Of a stretch of DNA of 64,000 nucleotides, positions 48,360 through 60,496 are shown in pieces. The notes under the pieces are model-generated. The model was not told the origin of the DNA. It made no database searches and was given only the letters and a program-made list of their open reading frames with translations. The translations under genes were made by a program, and so were the position numbers. Numbering within the stretch: the stretch's first letter is position 1; each line of letters starts with the position of its first letter. The DNA is taken from positions 1 to 64,000 of the forward strand of contig CAMCXF010000005.1 in assembly GCA_945883235.1 (NCBI GenBank), given 5' to 3'. The stretch is from Phenylobacterium deserti (GTDB lineage: Bacteria; Pseudomonadota; Alphaproteobacteria; Caulobacterales; Caulobacteraceae).

Positions 48360-49361
48360 ATGCAGACGCGCCGCATCGGTCAGTTCGAGGTTTCCGCCAT
48401 CGGCCTGGGCTGCATGAGCCTCAGCCACGCCTACGGTGCCCCTCCGCCCCGGGCACAGGCGGAACAGGTGCTGCTGGGCGCGCTGGACGCGGGCTATACC
48501 TTCTTCGACACGGCGGCGGTCTATGGGCTGGGCCACAACGAGACGCTGGTCGGCGAGGTCCTGAGCCCGCATCGCGACAAGTTCGTGCTGGCATCCAAGT
48601 GCGGTATCACCGACGCCACCGGCACCCAGCGCGGCATCGATGGCCGGCCGGAGACGATCAAGGCGCTTTGCGAGGTCAGCCTCAAGCGGCTGAAGACCGA
48701 GGTGATCGACCTCTACTACCTGCACCGTATGGACCGTCAGGTGCCTATCGAGGACAGCGTCGGGGCGCTGGCCGAGCTGGTGGCAGAGGGCAAGATCCGC
48801 GCGATCGGACTGTCCGAGGTTTCTGCGCCGACCTTGCGCAAGGCCCACGCCGTGCATCCGATTGCCGCGTTGCAGACGGAATACTCGCCGTGGACCCGCA
48901 ATCCCGAGATTGCCGTGCTGGACGCCTGCCGCGACCTGGGCGTGGCATTTGTGGCCTTCTCGCCGGTAGGCCGCGGGTTCCTGGCCGGCGGTGTCACCGA
49001 TGCCGCGAAACTGGAAGAGGGCGACTTTCGCCGTGGGATGCCGAGGTTCCAGGGCGAGGCGTTCCAGGCCAATCTGGCGCTGTATCGAAACTTCGAGGCC
49101 CTGGCCCGCGACGCCGGCTGTACGACGGCGCAGCTGTGCCTGGCCTGGCTGCTGCAGAAGGACGAGATCATCGTCCCCATCCCAGGCACGACCAATCCTG
49201 ACCACATGCGCGAAGATGCGGCGGCGGCCGGAGTGACCCTGTCCGACGCCGTGATGGCTCAGGTGGATCAGCTGGTAAACGGCGACACCGTCACTGGCTC
49301 CCGTTACGCCCCGGCTATGCAGGCCTCGGTGGACACAGAGCTGATGCCGACCGAGGGGTAG
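48360..49361 (+). CDS. Aldo/keto reductase
   Basis: MQTRRIGQFEVSAIGLGCMSLSHAYG, TFFDTAAVYGLGHNETLVGE, IVPIPGTTNPDHMREDAAAAG. Confidence 0.95.
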   Translation: MQTRRIGQFEVSAIGLGCMSLSHAYGAPPPRAQAEQVLLGALDAGYTFFDTAAVYGLGHNETLVGEVLSPHRDKFVLASKCGITDATGTQRGIDGRPETIKALCEVSLKRLKTEVIDLYYLHRMDRQVPIEDSVGALAELVAEGKIRAIGLSEVSAPTLRKAHAVHPIAALQTEYSPWTRNPEIAVLDACRDLGVAFVAFSPVGRGFLAGGVTDAAKLEEGDFRRGMPRFQGEAFQANLALYRNFEALARDAGCTTAQLCLAWLLQKDEIIVPIPGTTNPDHMREDAAAAGVTLSDAVMAQVDQLVNGDTVTGSRYAPAMQASVDTELMPTEG

Positions 49362-49377
49362 CCTTGCCTCACCCGCA

Positions 49378-49508
49378 AAGCGGGGGAGGGGGACCGCGCC
49401 CCGTAGAGGGCGTGGTGGTGGGGGCGAGTTCAAGCGACGAGCCCGGTCCCGCCCCTTCCACCGCGTCCTGCGGCCGCGGTCCCCCTTCCCCGTGAACGGG
49501 GAAGGCAA
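49378..49508. repeat. 131-bp palindromic intergenic repeat, copy B
   Basis: Same length and near-identical to 28663..28793, e.g. AAGCGGGGGAGGGGGACCGCGCCCCG.AGAGGGCGTGGTGG and GCGGTCCCCCTTCCCCGT.AACGGGGAAGGCAA. Confidence 0.85.
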
Positions 49509-49519
49509 GATGTGTGATT

Positions 49520-50368
49520 CTACCGCAGCGCCGCCGGGAACTTCGGCAGGGCGTCGAAGTCGGCGGGGACGTGTTCGAGGATCACGCGCGCCTTGTTGGC
49601 CGCCGCCAGGGCCTCGACCTTGTCCATGCTGCGCAGGCTCATGGCCCGGTCGACGTTGAAGCGGGGGACCCGGCGGGCGGCGCGGCTTTCGGCAATGTGC
49701 CACATGTCGCCGGTCAGGATCACGGGGCCGGCCTTGCGCAGTCGCACCATCAGCACCGTATGGCCGGGGGTATGGCCCGGCGTCTGGTGGATCGTCACCG
49801 ACCCATCGCCGAAGACGTCGTGGGTGGCGTCACCCTCGATCAACACCGTCTTCGAGGTCTCCAGCGCCGAATAGGCGGCGAAGCCCTTCACGTCGGCTCG
49901 TGCGCTGGGGCGAAATGCATAGGCGCGTTCATCGGGATCAACGATCCAGGTGCTGGCGGCAAACAGGCCGGCATTGCCGATATGGTCGACATGGCTGTGC
50001 GAGATTGAGAGGTACTCGATGTCGGCGGGGGTCAGGTTCAGTTGCTTCAATTGGTCGGTCAGTTTGCGTGACACGGTGATCCCGCCCGGCAAGGTGCCTC
50101 CGGGGTTGTCAGCAATCCACTGAGGGACGCCTGTATCCCAGACCAGATCGCCCTTGGGATGGCGGATCAGGTAGCAGGGCACCACCATGCTGGCGGGCTT
50201 GCCCTTGTAGGATCCGTCATCGGCGTAACCGTCGGCGTTGGCCATGGTCAGCCGGCCGCAATCCATCGCGTAGAGGCGGATATCGGGCTTGGCGGCTGCG
50301 GCGACCGGCAACGCGGGCAGAGCCAGCAGGAGCGCCAGACCGATACGGCGGAATTTCTTCCCGAGCAT
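49520..50368 (-). CDS. N-acyl homoserine lactonase family (MBL-fold) protein, exported
   Basis: Signal peptide; YAMDCGRL, YLSISHSHVDHIGNAGLF (HxHxDH), TPGHTPGHTVLMVRL, LTGDMWH. Confidence 0.9.
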   Translation of the reverse strand: MLGKKFRRIGLALLLALPALPVAAAAKPDIRLYAMDCGRLTMANADGYADDGSYKGKPASMVVPCYLIRHPKGDLVWDTGVPQWIADNPGGTLPGGITVSRKLTDQLKQLNLTPADIEYLSISHSHVDHIGNAGLFAASTWIVDPDERAYAFRPSARADVKGFAAYSALETSKTVLIEGDATHDVFGDGSVTIHQTPGHTPGHTVLMVRLRKAGPVILTGDMWHIAESRAARRVPRFNVDRAMSLRSMDKVEALAAANKARVILEHVPADFDALPKFPAALR

Positions 50369-50418
50369 TGCAAAACCTCTCCCGATTTGTCCCAGACTGC
50401 GCTGGTCAGCGAAGCCTG

Positions 50419-51041
50419 TCACCCCCGCGTCCACTCCGGTTGGCCTACGTCGTCCAGTCGGGTTGCCCGACCGTGCAGCGCGACCTCGCGGAACTGATAG
50501 AGCCATGCCGCCGTGGGCGCGTTCACCCACTGGCCGCGCAGCCGCATTTGCAGGATCAGGTTGTCGCCGTGCGGGTGAGCTTGCCGTCGCGGCGACCTGG
50601 GATGATCCAGCTCGGCTAGCGGGACGCGCCAGGCCACGTGCACCTCGACCGGGTCGGGGGTGACCGTCAGCTCGGCGTCGGACCAGAACACCACCGGCGT
50701 CACCCGATGACCGCCCAGGGTCTTGAAGTCATCCAGCTGACCTAGGGCGGCGTCGCGTCCCAGCGACACACCCAGTTCCTCGGACGTCTCGCGACGGGCG
50801 GCGTCGATGACGTCCTCGCCCGGTTCGATATTTCCGCCGGGCAGGGCGTAGTTGCCGGCATTGCGGCGCATGGTCAGCGCGCGCCGGGTCAGCAGGAATG
50901 TCGGTGCGCCCTTGTGGGGCGACACTACAACGGCCACGGCTGCCAGCCGCAGGCCGTCTGGCGCAATCTCCCGGCGGGAGAAGTCCGCGAGGTTGGCCGC
51001 GATCCGGGATCGCAGGTCAGAGTGCGGAAGTCCGGCCCAAC

Positions 51042-51045
<4 letters not shown>
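50419..51045 (-). CDS. NUDIX hydrolase (CoA pyrophosphatase-like)
   Basis: LPGGNIEPGEDVIDAARRETSEELGV Nudix box; GTG start overlapping upstream stop. Confidence 0.9.
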
Positions 51046-52661
<1,616 letters not shown>

Positions 52662-53193
52662 CGCTTTCCGCTCCCCACGTCGCACCTGCGTCAGCATACC
52701 CCAGTTGTCGAAGGGTGTAGCCGTTTCGTGGCCTTGGCTTACCTAGGGGGAAGCGCAGCCACTGGATGGAACAGAACACTGTAGTCCCGTTGGAGGCTTC
52801 GCGAAGGTCCGCTTGCGGGCCCGAACCCAACGCGAAAGAACGACCCATCCCTGCCGTTCGGAATGTCCGCTCATGGCGAATTGGCAATCCACGGTCCTGC
52901 CGGTCCATGGCCGTGCGGGCACCAGGCGTCAGATACTATCCGCGAGGAGGCGATCCACAGTTCCAAGTTGCGCATCGTGCTGCGGTTGCCGTGACTCTGT
53001 AGAAAATAGAGCCTCGCTGTGCAGCAGATCACTAGGGAATGTTCTATTTCATAAGGTGTCACCGTGAACCTACGTGCGCGAACCTGGCCATGGATCGTCT
53101 TCCTGCCGGCGAGGGACGCTGTCCGTCTGGTCCGACGACGCCACGCGACATTTCCAGCATTGTCGCTACGGTCAGGACGGAGTAGGGTGCTGC

Positions 53194-53826
53194 ATGTTGA
53201 GCGCGACGGAATTCTATCCGACCACGATGGCGCTGACCGTCGTCCTCTGGATCGAGGCGGTCGTCTATCTCGGCATTGGCCTCATCGAACTGTTCGATGA
53301 CTTTCTGGTCCAGCCAAGACCCTGGATGCGCATCAACAACAGGCCGAACGGCTACGTGGTTCTGTCGCACAAGATCGGCCACAAGATGCATGCGGGCCTG
53401 TGCATCATCCTCGGCTTCGTCGCCCTGAATGGCGTTCTCGAAAGGGCGGTCACGCGCCTCGAACTCGAACTGATCTTCATCAGCTTCGCGGTCATCATGG
53501 CGACGCTGTGGGCTACGCTGCTGCCGGGTCGGCTGGGGCCCGTGGTGTTGGCGATGAAGCCGGAGTTCTGGCTTCAGATCGTCATGTTTGTCCTGTTCCG
53601 CCATTTGGTTCGACCGGAGATTCTCGGCCTTTGTCTCGCCCTGAATGGCTGGGGTATCATCGTCTATGTCTTCCACACCCGACGGACCCTGCTGAAACCC
53701 TACACCTACGCGCAGTTGCGTCAGGACTGGGTTGAGGCTGAAGGCGAGGCCGCCGCGGCCAAGTTCGACAGGCTGGCCGGGCAGGGGCCGAACGCCACGC
53801 CCCCTGTGAAGGGCGCCGCGAGGTAG
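53194..53826 (+). CDS. Hypothetical integral membrane protein
   Basis: Several hydrophobic segments (ALTVVLWIEAVVYLGIGLIEL, LCIILGFVALNGVL, LELIFISFAVIMATLWATLLPG); start uncertain. Confidence 0.6.
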   Translation: MLSATEFYPTTMALTVVLWIEAVVYLGIGLIELFDDFLVQPRPWMRINNRPNGYVVLSHKIGHKMHAGLCIILGFVALNGVLERAVTRLELELIFISFAVIMATLWATLLPGRLGPVVLAMKPEFWLQIVMFVLFRHLVRPEILGLCLALNGWGIIVYVFHTRRTLLKPYTYAQLRQDWVEAEGEAAAAKFDRLAGQGPNATPPVKGAAR

Positions 53827-54057
53827 CGGGCACAGCGCGACGGTGGATCTCCACCCACGCGCCGATACCCGGGATACGATATTTCTGTAGACGGGACGCG
53901 TTGCCCACCCCGGAGCTAACCCCCCATTTCTGTCATTCCGAAGGTCCGCTGGAGGGTGGTCATCGGGGACCAAGTGCCGGAATCTATCCGCTAGCGTTTA
54001 GATCTTCGCCGGGCGACAGTTTGCATCGGCGAATCCGGGGAAGGTTTCAGGTTAAGT

Positions 54058-55353
54058 ATGACGGCCAACGACCGCCCGGCGCCTGGCACCCGGGACGCCA
54101 TCCCCGCCCCGCCGACCGGCTTCGCCAGCTATCTGTTCACGCAAGGCGCCTGGTTTCTGGCGTTCGGGCTGCAAATGGTGCTGTTTCCCTACCTGGTGCG
54201 GGTGCTGCTGCAGGAAAACGAAATCCGCTTCGGCCTCGCCCAGATGTCGATGCAACTGCCCACGGTGCTGTTGATCCTGCTGGGCGGGTTTGTGGCCGAC
54301 CGGACCGACACCCGGCGCACTGTATTGATCGGATGCGGGCTCTGTGCCGCGACCTTCCTGGGGCTCGGGGTCTTCGTGGCCGGGGGTCGCCTGACCTACG
54401 GAACACTGATCATCTATGCGCTGATCATCGGGACCATCGGCGCCTTCGTGACGCCGGCCCGCGACGCCCTGCTCAGCCGCGTGGCGCCGGGTGGCGTGCA
54501 CCGGGCCGTGGGGTTTGCGTCGCTCGCCCAGTTCGGTGGCCAGATCCTGGGCATGGCGGTCGCGACAGCTGCGCCACTCCTGGGCCTGCCGGCCTTGTTG
54601 TTCGGACAGGCCGCGCTGATGGCTGCAGCTGCTGTAGCGGCCATGCGGATCAAACCCCGTCCGGCGGGTGCCCCAAGAATTCGCGAAGGCAGCGTCCTGG
54701 GGTTCATGGCGAGCGAGATCGGTGGAGGCTTCCGCGCCGCTATCGCCTCGCCGGTCATTGCGCCGGTGATCATCTGCGCCGTTGGCATGGGCATGTGCTT
54801 CATGGGCGCGTTCGCAGTGTTGCTGCCGTTGATCGTGCAGAACTATTTCCCCAGTGACCTTGTCGGTCCCGCCCGGACCCAGATCGCCACGGCGCTGGGC
54901 ATTTTCAGCCTGACCTTCTGGGTGGGGTCGATCCTGTCGGCAACCGCGCTGCTGCGGTTCGGCCATATCCGGCGCAAGGGCGTGGTCTATCTGGCCTCGC
55001 TGTTCACCGGTGCCTCGGTCCTGGTGCTTTGCAGCATTCCGATGCCGTTCTGGCTGTTGTGCGGCCTGAACTTCGTCTGGGGCCTGGGGGGCGGCGTGGC
55101 CATGACGCTTGGCCGCAGTCTGGTCCAGCAGTATGCACCGCCGGACAAGGTGGCCCGTGTGCTTTCCATCTTCACGCTCGGCACAATGGGCGGTGCACCG
55201 GCGGGTGCCGTGCTCTACGGCGTCCTGGCTCACGCTATCGGCCCCCACGCCGCGATCCTGTTCCCGGGCGTGGGCATGCTGGTGATCGTTGGCGGGGTCT
55301 CGGTGTTCTCGCAGCTCTGGCGACTGGATGAGGCGCATCCGGAGGTGGCTTAA
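54058..55353 (+). CDS. MFS transporter
   Basis: Multi-TM; FVADRTDTRRTVLIGCGLCAATFLG, RDALLSRVAPGGVHRAVGFASLAQFGGQILG. Confidence 0.92.
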   Translation: MTANDRPAPGTRDAIPAPPTGFASYLFTQGAWFLAFGLQMVLFPYLVRVLLQENEIRFGLAQMSMQLPTVLLILLGGFVADRTDTRRTVLIGCGLCAATFLGLGVFVAGGRLTYGTLIIYALIIGTIGAFVTPARDALLSRVAPGGVHRAVGFASLAQFGGQILGMAVATAAPLLGLPALLFGQAALMAAAAVAAMRIKPRPAGAPRIREGSVLGFMASEIGGGFRAAIASPVIAPVIICAVGMGMCFMGAFAVLLPLIVQNYFPSDLVGPARTQIATALGIFSLTFWVGSILSATALLRFGHIRRKGVVYLASLFTGASVLVLCSIPMPFWLLCGLNFVWGLGGGVAMTLGRSLVQQYAPPDKVARVLSIFTLGTMGGAPAGAVLYGVLAHAIGPHAAILFPGVGMLVIVGGVSVFSQLWRLDEAHPEVA

Positions 55354-55356
55354 GGC

Positions 55357-56007
55357 CTACCCCCCGACCAACCCCATCTTCTGCAGCACCTTGTAGGCCC
55401 GGATCACCCGCTGCAGGCGGTTCTCGCCGGAGCGGTCGCCCTTGTTGGCGTCGGGGTGCAGGCGGCGGACAAGCACCGTGTAGCGGGCGCGGATCTTGGC
55501 CCCGTCGGCGGTTTCGTCGAGGTCGAGGTCGGCCAGCGCATTACGCTCGATCTTGCCCAGCCGGCGGGCCTCGGGCTGGGGTGAGGCCTGGCCGGCACCG
55601 TTGAACATGCCGAACGGGTCCTTGTAGCCCTGTCCCTTGCCGAACTTCGCAGCGAAGGCTGCGGCCTCTCGCGAGGTGCGGCTGGCCTTCATGTCCCAGG
55701 TGGGCCTGCCCCCGGTCATCAGCTCCTCGGTTTGACGACGGCGAACCTCCGCGTCGGACAGTCCGGAAAAGAAGTTCCAGTTACGATTATACTCGGCCGC
55801 ATGCGGCTGACAGAACCAGTAGTGCTCGTTCAGCATATCGCGGGCTTTGGGTGCGCGCGCAGTTGCCGCCTTGCTGCAAGCCGGGTGGTCACAGCCTCGC
55901 TCGCCCTTCTTCAGGGCATTGACGTCCTGCTCCGCCGCATCGTTTTCCGACGGGGGGCGGACACGGATATCGACGAGTCGAGGCTTGTATTGAAACGAAG
56001 CGGCCAT
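55357..56007 (-). CDS. DnaJ (J domain) family protein
   Basis: C-terminal ADLDLDETADGAKIRARYTVLVRRLHPDANKGDRSGENRLQRVIRAYKVL (HPD motif). Confidence 0.92.
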   Translation of the reverse strand: MAASFQYKPRLVDIRVRPPSENDAAEQDVNALKKGERGCDHPACSKAATARAPKARDMLNEHYWFCQPHAAEYNRNWNFFSGLSDAEVRRRQTEELMTGGRPTWDMKASRTSREAAAFAAKFGKGQGYKDPFGMFNGAGQASPQPEARRLGKIERNALADLDLDETADGAKIRARYTVLVRRLHPDANKGDRSGENRLQRVIRAYKVLQKMGLVGG

Positions 56008-56059
56008 GGCCTGATTATGGAGATGAGAAACTTCCCTGCAAGAATTGAAGATGAAGCCA

Positions 56060-56332
56060 ATGGGCGCCATATCTGAAAACATCCGTTCCAAACTTGAGGC
56101 GGCCTTCCAGCCGTCGCGTCTGGTGGTCGAGGACGACTCGGATCGGCACTCCGGGCACTCCGGCGCGCGGGAGGGCGGCGAGAGCCACTTCAACGTCACG
56201 ATCGAGGCCGCAGCCTTCGCAGGCGCCGCGAAAGTGGCGCGCCAACGGATGGTCTATCATGCGCTGGCCGAGGAACTGGCCGGCCCGGTCCATGCGCTGT
56301 CAGTCAAGGCCTCAGCGCCCGGCGAAGCCTGA
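56060..56332 (+). CDS. BolA family protein
   Basis: ISENIRSKLEAAFQPSRLVVEDDSDRHSGHSGAREGGESHFNVTIEAAAFAGAAKVARQRMVYHALAEEL. Confidence 0.94.
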   Translation: MGAISENIRSKLEAAFQPSRLVVEDDSDRHSGHSGAREGGESHFNVTIEAAAFAGAAKVARQRMVYHALAEELAGPVHALSVKASAPGEA

Positions 56333-56407
56333 GACCTTGCGTCAAGGCGTCATGAGTTTCGAATAGAAGAGCTGCGGTCGCGTAGCCACAATCTAGGGGA
56401 TGTCCGC

Positions 56408-56911
56408 TTGAAGACCACGATCCACGTGAACGGAGAGGCGCGGTCGCTGGACCTCGACCCTCGCACGACGCTTCTCGACGCGCTGCGCGAGCATCTGAAA
56501 CTGACCGGATCCAAAAAAGGCTGCGACCATGGCCAGTGCGGGGCCTGTACGGTGCTGGTGAACGGCGTGCGGATCAATTCGTGTCTGAGCCTGGCCGTGA
56601 TGCATGACGGCGACGCGGTGACCACGATCGAAGGCGTCGGCACGCCGGAACATCTTCACCCCATCCAGACGGCGTTCCTGACCCACGACGCCTATCAGTG
56701 CGGCTACTGCACGCCGGGCCAGATCTGTTCGACGATCGGCATGCTGAGCGAACTTTCAGCCGGTGCGCCCAGTCAGGAGACGCCGCCCGGTGCCGCGCCT
56801 GTGCTGAGTGACGCCGAAATCCGTGAGCGGATGAGCGGCAACATCTGCCGCTGCTCGGCCTATCCCCAGATCGTGGCGGCGATCAAGGACGCGGCGAAGG
56901 TGATGGCATGA
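56408..56911 (+). CDS. (2Fe-2S)-binding protein, XDH family
   Basis: TTLLDALREHLKLTGSKKGCDHGQCGACTVLVNGVRINSCL, CGYCTPGQICS, NICRCSAYPQI. Confidence 0.96.
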   Translation: MKTTIHVNGEARSLDLDPRTTLLDALREHLKLTGSKKGCDHGQCGACTVLVNGVRINSCLSLAVMHDGDAVTTIEGVGTPEHLHPIQTAFLTHDAYQCGYCTPGQICSTIGMLSELSAGAPSQETPPGAAPVLSDAEIRERMSGNICRCSAYPQIVAAIKDAAKVMA

Positions 56912-57858
56912 GGGCGTTCACCTACGAACGCGCCGGTGATGCCAAGGCGGCGGTAAAGGCCGCGGCGTCTACGCCAGGCGCACGGTTCATCGCCGGCGGC
57001 ACCAATTTGCTGGACCTTATGAAGCTCGAAATCGAGACCCCCGCGCATCTGATCGACGTCAGCCGCCTGAATATGGCGACCATCGAGGCGACGCTCGACG
57101 GAGGCCTGCGGATCGGTGCGGCGACGTCCAACAGCACTGTGGCCGCGGACCCGCAGGTCCGCGCCCGCTATCCGGTGCTCTCGCAGGCTATTGTGGCCGG
57201 TGGTTCGCCGCAGCTGCGCAACAAGGCCAGCGTGGGCGGCAACCTGCTGCAGCGAACCCGCTGCGCCTATTTCTACGACACCAGCAAACCCTGCAACAAA
57301 CGCGCGCCCAGAACCGGGTGCAGTGCGCTGGAGGGGCTGAACCGCAATGCGGCGATCTTTGGCGCGACCGACCACTGCATTGCCACCCACACCTCGGACA
57401 TGGCGGTGGCGCTGACGGCGCTTGGTGCCAACGTCGAGACCTTGATGCCGTCCGGGCAATCGCGAACACTCCCCATGCTGGTGCTTCACCGGCTGCCCGG
57501 TGAGACGCCGGAAATCGAAACCTGCCTGGAGACCGGCGAACTGATCACCGCCGTGGTCCTGCCGCCGCCGCCGCCCGGTGGTCAGATCTATCGCAAGGTC
57601 CGCGACCGTGCCTCGTACGCAGGTGGTCTGGCCAGCGTCGCGGTGGCGGGCCGGCAGGTTGCCTTGGGCATGGTGGCGCATAAGCCATGGCGCGCCTCGG
57701 CGGTTGAAACGGCGCTGGCCTCCGGTGCATCACCGGCTGAAGCCATCGCCGTCGAGCTGGAAGGTGCCAGCCCGCTGGGGCGTAATGATTTCAAGCTACC
57801 GCTGGTCGCTCGGCTCGCCGCCGCCGCCATCAGCGAAGCGAACGGGAGGGGCGCATGA
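56908..57858 (+). CDS. FAD-binding xanthine dehydrogenase family protein subunit M
   Basis: ARFIAGGTNLLDLMKLEIETPAHLIDVSRL, NKASVGGNLLQRTRCAYFYD. Confidence 0.94.
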   Translation: MRAFTYERAGDAKAAVKAAASTPGARFIAGGTNLLDLMKLEIETPAHLIDVSRLNMATIEATLDGGLRIGAATSNSTVAADPQVRARYPVLSQAIVAGGSPQLRNKASVGGNLLQRTRCAYFYDTSKPCNKRAPRTGCSALEGLNRNAAIFGATDHCIATHTSDMAVALTALGANVETLMPSGQSRTLPMLVLHRLPGETPEIETCLETGELITAVVLPPPPPGGQIYRKVRDRASYAGGLASVAVAGRQVALGMVAHKPWRASAVETALASGASPAEAIAVELEGASPLGRNDFKLPLVARLAAAAISEANGRGA

Positions 57859-60119
57859 GCTCGGTTCACGACTGGACGCCCAATAACCCCGTCAAGGAAA
57901 ACCGCTCGGGCCTGATCGGCAAGCCGGTCGACCGCTACGAGGGGCCGCTCAAGGTGACGGGCACCGCGCCCTACGCCTATGAGGTGCAGCCGCCGTCGCC
58001 GCCAGCCTATGGCGTGATGGTGGGCGCAGCCATCGCGGCCGGTCGGATCACCGGCGTCGATATTGCCGAGGCCGAGGCGACGCCGGGCGTCCTCGTGGTC
58101 TGGACCCACCTCAATGCGCCACCGCAAGCTCCCCGGGGCACCAAGGCCCATCCGCGCAGCAGCGCTGGATCGCGACCAGCTCTGGAAAGCGACCGCATCT
58201 TCTTCTTCGGCCAGCCGGTGGCGCTCGTGGTCGGCGAGACCCTGGAAGCCGCCACCGCCGGCGCGCACCGGGTCAAGCTGACCTATGCCGCCGACACGCC
58301 CGATGTGGATTTCCGCGCCAGTCTGGACCGCGCCGTCTCGCCCTCCGGCGAGGAGGACATCGAGGTTGGCGATTTCGTGCGCGGCTTTACCAGCTCGCCC
58401 ATACAGGTCGACGAGACCTGGGAGACGCCGATCCAGAACCACTGCCAGATGGAGCCCTGCGCCTCCACCGTCTGGTTCGAAGGCGAAAAGTGCATCGCCC
58501 ACACCTCGATCCAGATGGTCAAGCCGGCCCAGCACGGCCTGGCCGAAACCCTTGGCCTCCCACGTGACGACGTTCACCTGCTGACCCGCTACATCGGTGG
58601 CGGGTTTGGCGGCAAGGGCCAGACCTATGACGACCTGATCCTGGCTGCACTGGCGGCCAAGGCGCTGGGGCGGCCCGTCAAGGTTGCCTACACCCGCCAG
58701 CAGATGATGCACGGCACCATTCACCGCCCGGCGACGGTGATGCAGGTGCGGCTGGGCGCGGAAAAGGATGGCCGGCTCAACGCGTTCTCGATGATGACAT
58801 GGACCCACTGTCATCGCGAAGGCAACTTCACCGAGCACGCATCGAACTTTGCGCGTGCTCTCTATGCCGCGCCAAACCGGTTGACGGGCCACCGGCTGGT
58901 CAAGCTGGACCTGCCGGGTGCCGGGCCCATGCGGGCCCCGGGCGAGGCCTCCGGTACGCTGGCGCTGGAATGCGCCATGGATGAACTGGCGGAGAAGCTG
59001 GGCCTGGATCCGGTCGAGCTGCGCATTCGCAACGAGCCTGAAACCGATCCGGAGAACGGTCGCCCATTCTCGATGCGCCAGCTGGTGCGCTGCCTGCGCG
59101 AGGGTGCCCAACAGTTCGGCTGGGACCGGCGGTTGCCGACCCCGGGGCTGGTCCGCGAAGGCCGCTGGCTGGTGGGCATGGGAATGGCGACTGCGATCCG
59201 CGGCAATTTCCTGTTGCCGGCCAAGTGCAGCTTCACGGTGGACGCCGACGGCGTCATCACGGTGCGCCAGGGCATGACGGACATCGGCACCGGCACCTAC
59301 ACCGTGCTGGCCCAGATCGCCGCCGAGACGCTGGGCGTGCCTCTGGGCCATGTGAAGGTGGAGATCGGCGATTCCGAGTTTCCGCCCGCGCCCGGCTCCG
59401 GCGGCCAGTTCGGGGCCGCCACGGCGGGCTCGGCGGCGCTGGCGGCGGGCCAGAATCTGCGGACCGCGATTGCTGAACTGGCGACCGGCGATGAAGCCTC
59501 GCCGCTGTTCGGAGGGCGGCCGGTGGATGTGACCTTCCAGGACGGCGTCATCGCCATCGAGAACCGCTCCGAAACCCTGGCCAGCCTGATCAGCCGCGCC
59601 GCGCCGGAGGGCCTGACCGTCGAAGGCGAGATCAAACCGGCTCAGGATGCGCGCGAGTGGAGCCAGCAGACCTATGGCGGCCACTATTGCGAGGTGGGCG
59701 TTGATCCCGTGACGGGCGAGGTCCGGGTGCGGCGCATGCTGGGGGTGTTCGCCGCCGGCCGTATCCTCAATGCCAAGACCGCGCGCAGCCAGCTGACCGG
59801 TGGCATGATCTGGGGCATCGGCTCGGCCCTGACCGAAGGCAACGCCGTCGACACCCGATACGGATCGCTCATCAATCAGGATCTGGCCCAGTACCTCGCG
59901 CCGGTGCAGGCCGATATCGGTGACCTCGACGCCATCATGCTGGATGAAGTTGACGACAAGGCCAATCCGATGGGCGTGAAAGGCGTCGGCGAGCTGGGCA
60001 ATTCAGGCGCTGGAGCCGCAGTAGCCAATGCGATCTACAATGCCTGTGGCGTCCGGGTCCGGGACTATCCGATCACGCCGGACAAGCTGCTGGCCGGGTT
60101 GATCGCCAAGGGACTTTAG
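57855..60119 (+). CDS. Xanthine dehydrogenase family protein, molybdopterin-binding subunit
   Basis: YEGPLKVTGTAPYAYEVQPP, YIGGGFGGKGQTYDDLILAALAAK, MRAPGEASGTLALECAMDELAEKLGLDP. Confidence 0.95.
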   Translation: MSSVHDWTPNNPVKENRSGLIGKPVDRYEGPLKVTGTAPYAYEVQPPSPPAYGVMVGAAIAAGRITGVDIAEAEATPGVLVVWTHLNAPPQAPRGTKAHPRSSAGSRPALESDRIFFFGQPVALVVGETLEAATAGAHRVKLTYAADTPDVDFRASLDRAVSPSGEEDIEVGDFVRGFTSSPIQVDETWETPIQNHCQMEPCASTVWFEGEKCIAHTSIQMVKPAQHGLAETLGLPRDDVHLLTRYIGGGFGGKGQTYDDLILAALAAKALGRPVKVAYTRQQMMHGTIHRPATVMQVRLGAEKDGRLNAFSMMTWTHCHREGNFTEHASNFARALYAAPNRLTGHRLVKLDLPGAGPMRAPGEASGTLALECAMDELAEKLGLDPVELRIRNEPETDPENGRPFSMRQLVRCLREGAQQFGWDRRLPTPGLVREGRWLVGMGMATAIRGNFLLPAKCSFTVDADGVITVRQGMTDIGTGTYTVLAQIAAETLGVPLGHVKVEIGDSEFPPAPGSGGQFGAATAGSAALAAGQNLRTAIAELATGDEASPLFGGRPVDVTFQDGVIAIENRSETLASLISRAAPEGLTVEGEIKPAQDAREWSQQTYGGHYCEVGVDPVTGEVRVRRMLGVFAAGRILNAKTARSQLTGGMIWGIGSALTEGNAVDTRYGSLINQDLAQYLAPVQADIGDLDAIMLDEVDDKANPMGVKGVGELGNSGAGAAVANAIYNACGVRVRDYPITPDKLLAGLIAKGL

Positions 60120-60496
60120 GGTTTCCGGCGCTCGGACATTTCCGTCAGCACACGGACCAGATCGCTTTCGCGGAATGGTTTCATCAGGATGATGGCCCCG
60201 CGATCCTGCGCGCGGAGACTGGCCTCGCCATAGCCCGTTGCATAGGCAAAGGGCGTCTTGAGGTTGCGAAGGCTGTCGGCCAGAGGGAAGCTTTGCTGGC
60301 CCGCCAGGTTTACATCCAGCAGGGCGCAGTCGAATGGCTGACTGTCTGCCAGCATCATCGCCTCATCCAGGCGTGCGGCGGGGCCAACGACCAGGCACCC
60401 CAGGTCGGCCAGCATGTCCTCCAGCAGCATGGAGACCATCATCTCGTCCTCGACGACGAGGACCCTCAGACCTTGCAATGCCAGGGGATCTGTCAT
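60116..60496 (-). CDS. Response regulator (single receiver domain)
   Basis: LRVLVVEDEMMVSMLLEDMLADLGC, FDCALLDVNLAGQQSFPLADSL, ILMKPFRESDLVRVL. Confidence 0.92.
   Translation of the reverse strand: MTDPLALQGLRVLVVEDEMMVSMLLEDMLADLGCLVVGPAARLDEAMMLADSQPFDCALLDVNLAGQQSFPLADSLRNLKTPFAYATGYGEASLRAQDRGAIILMKPFRESDLVRVLTEMSERRKP

Noticed and set aside
47907-49703. 598-aa minus-strand ORF
   Set aside because: Runs antisense through the aldo/keto reductase and across the palindromic repeat; shadow ORF.
57588-59684. 698-aa minus-strand ORF
   Set aside because: Antisense to the xanthine dehydrogenase Mo-subunit; Arg/Gly/Ala/His-rich shadow ORF.
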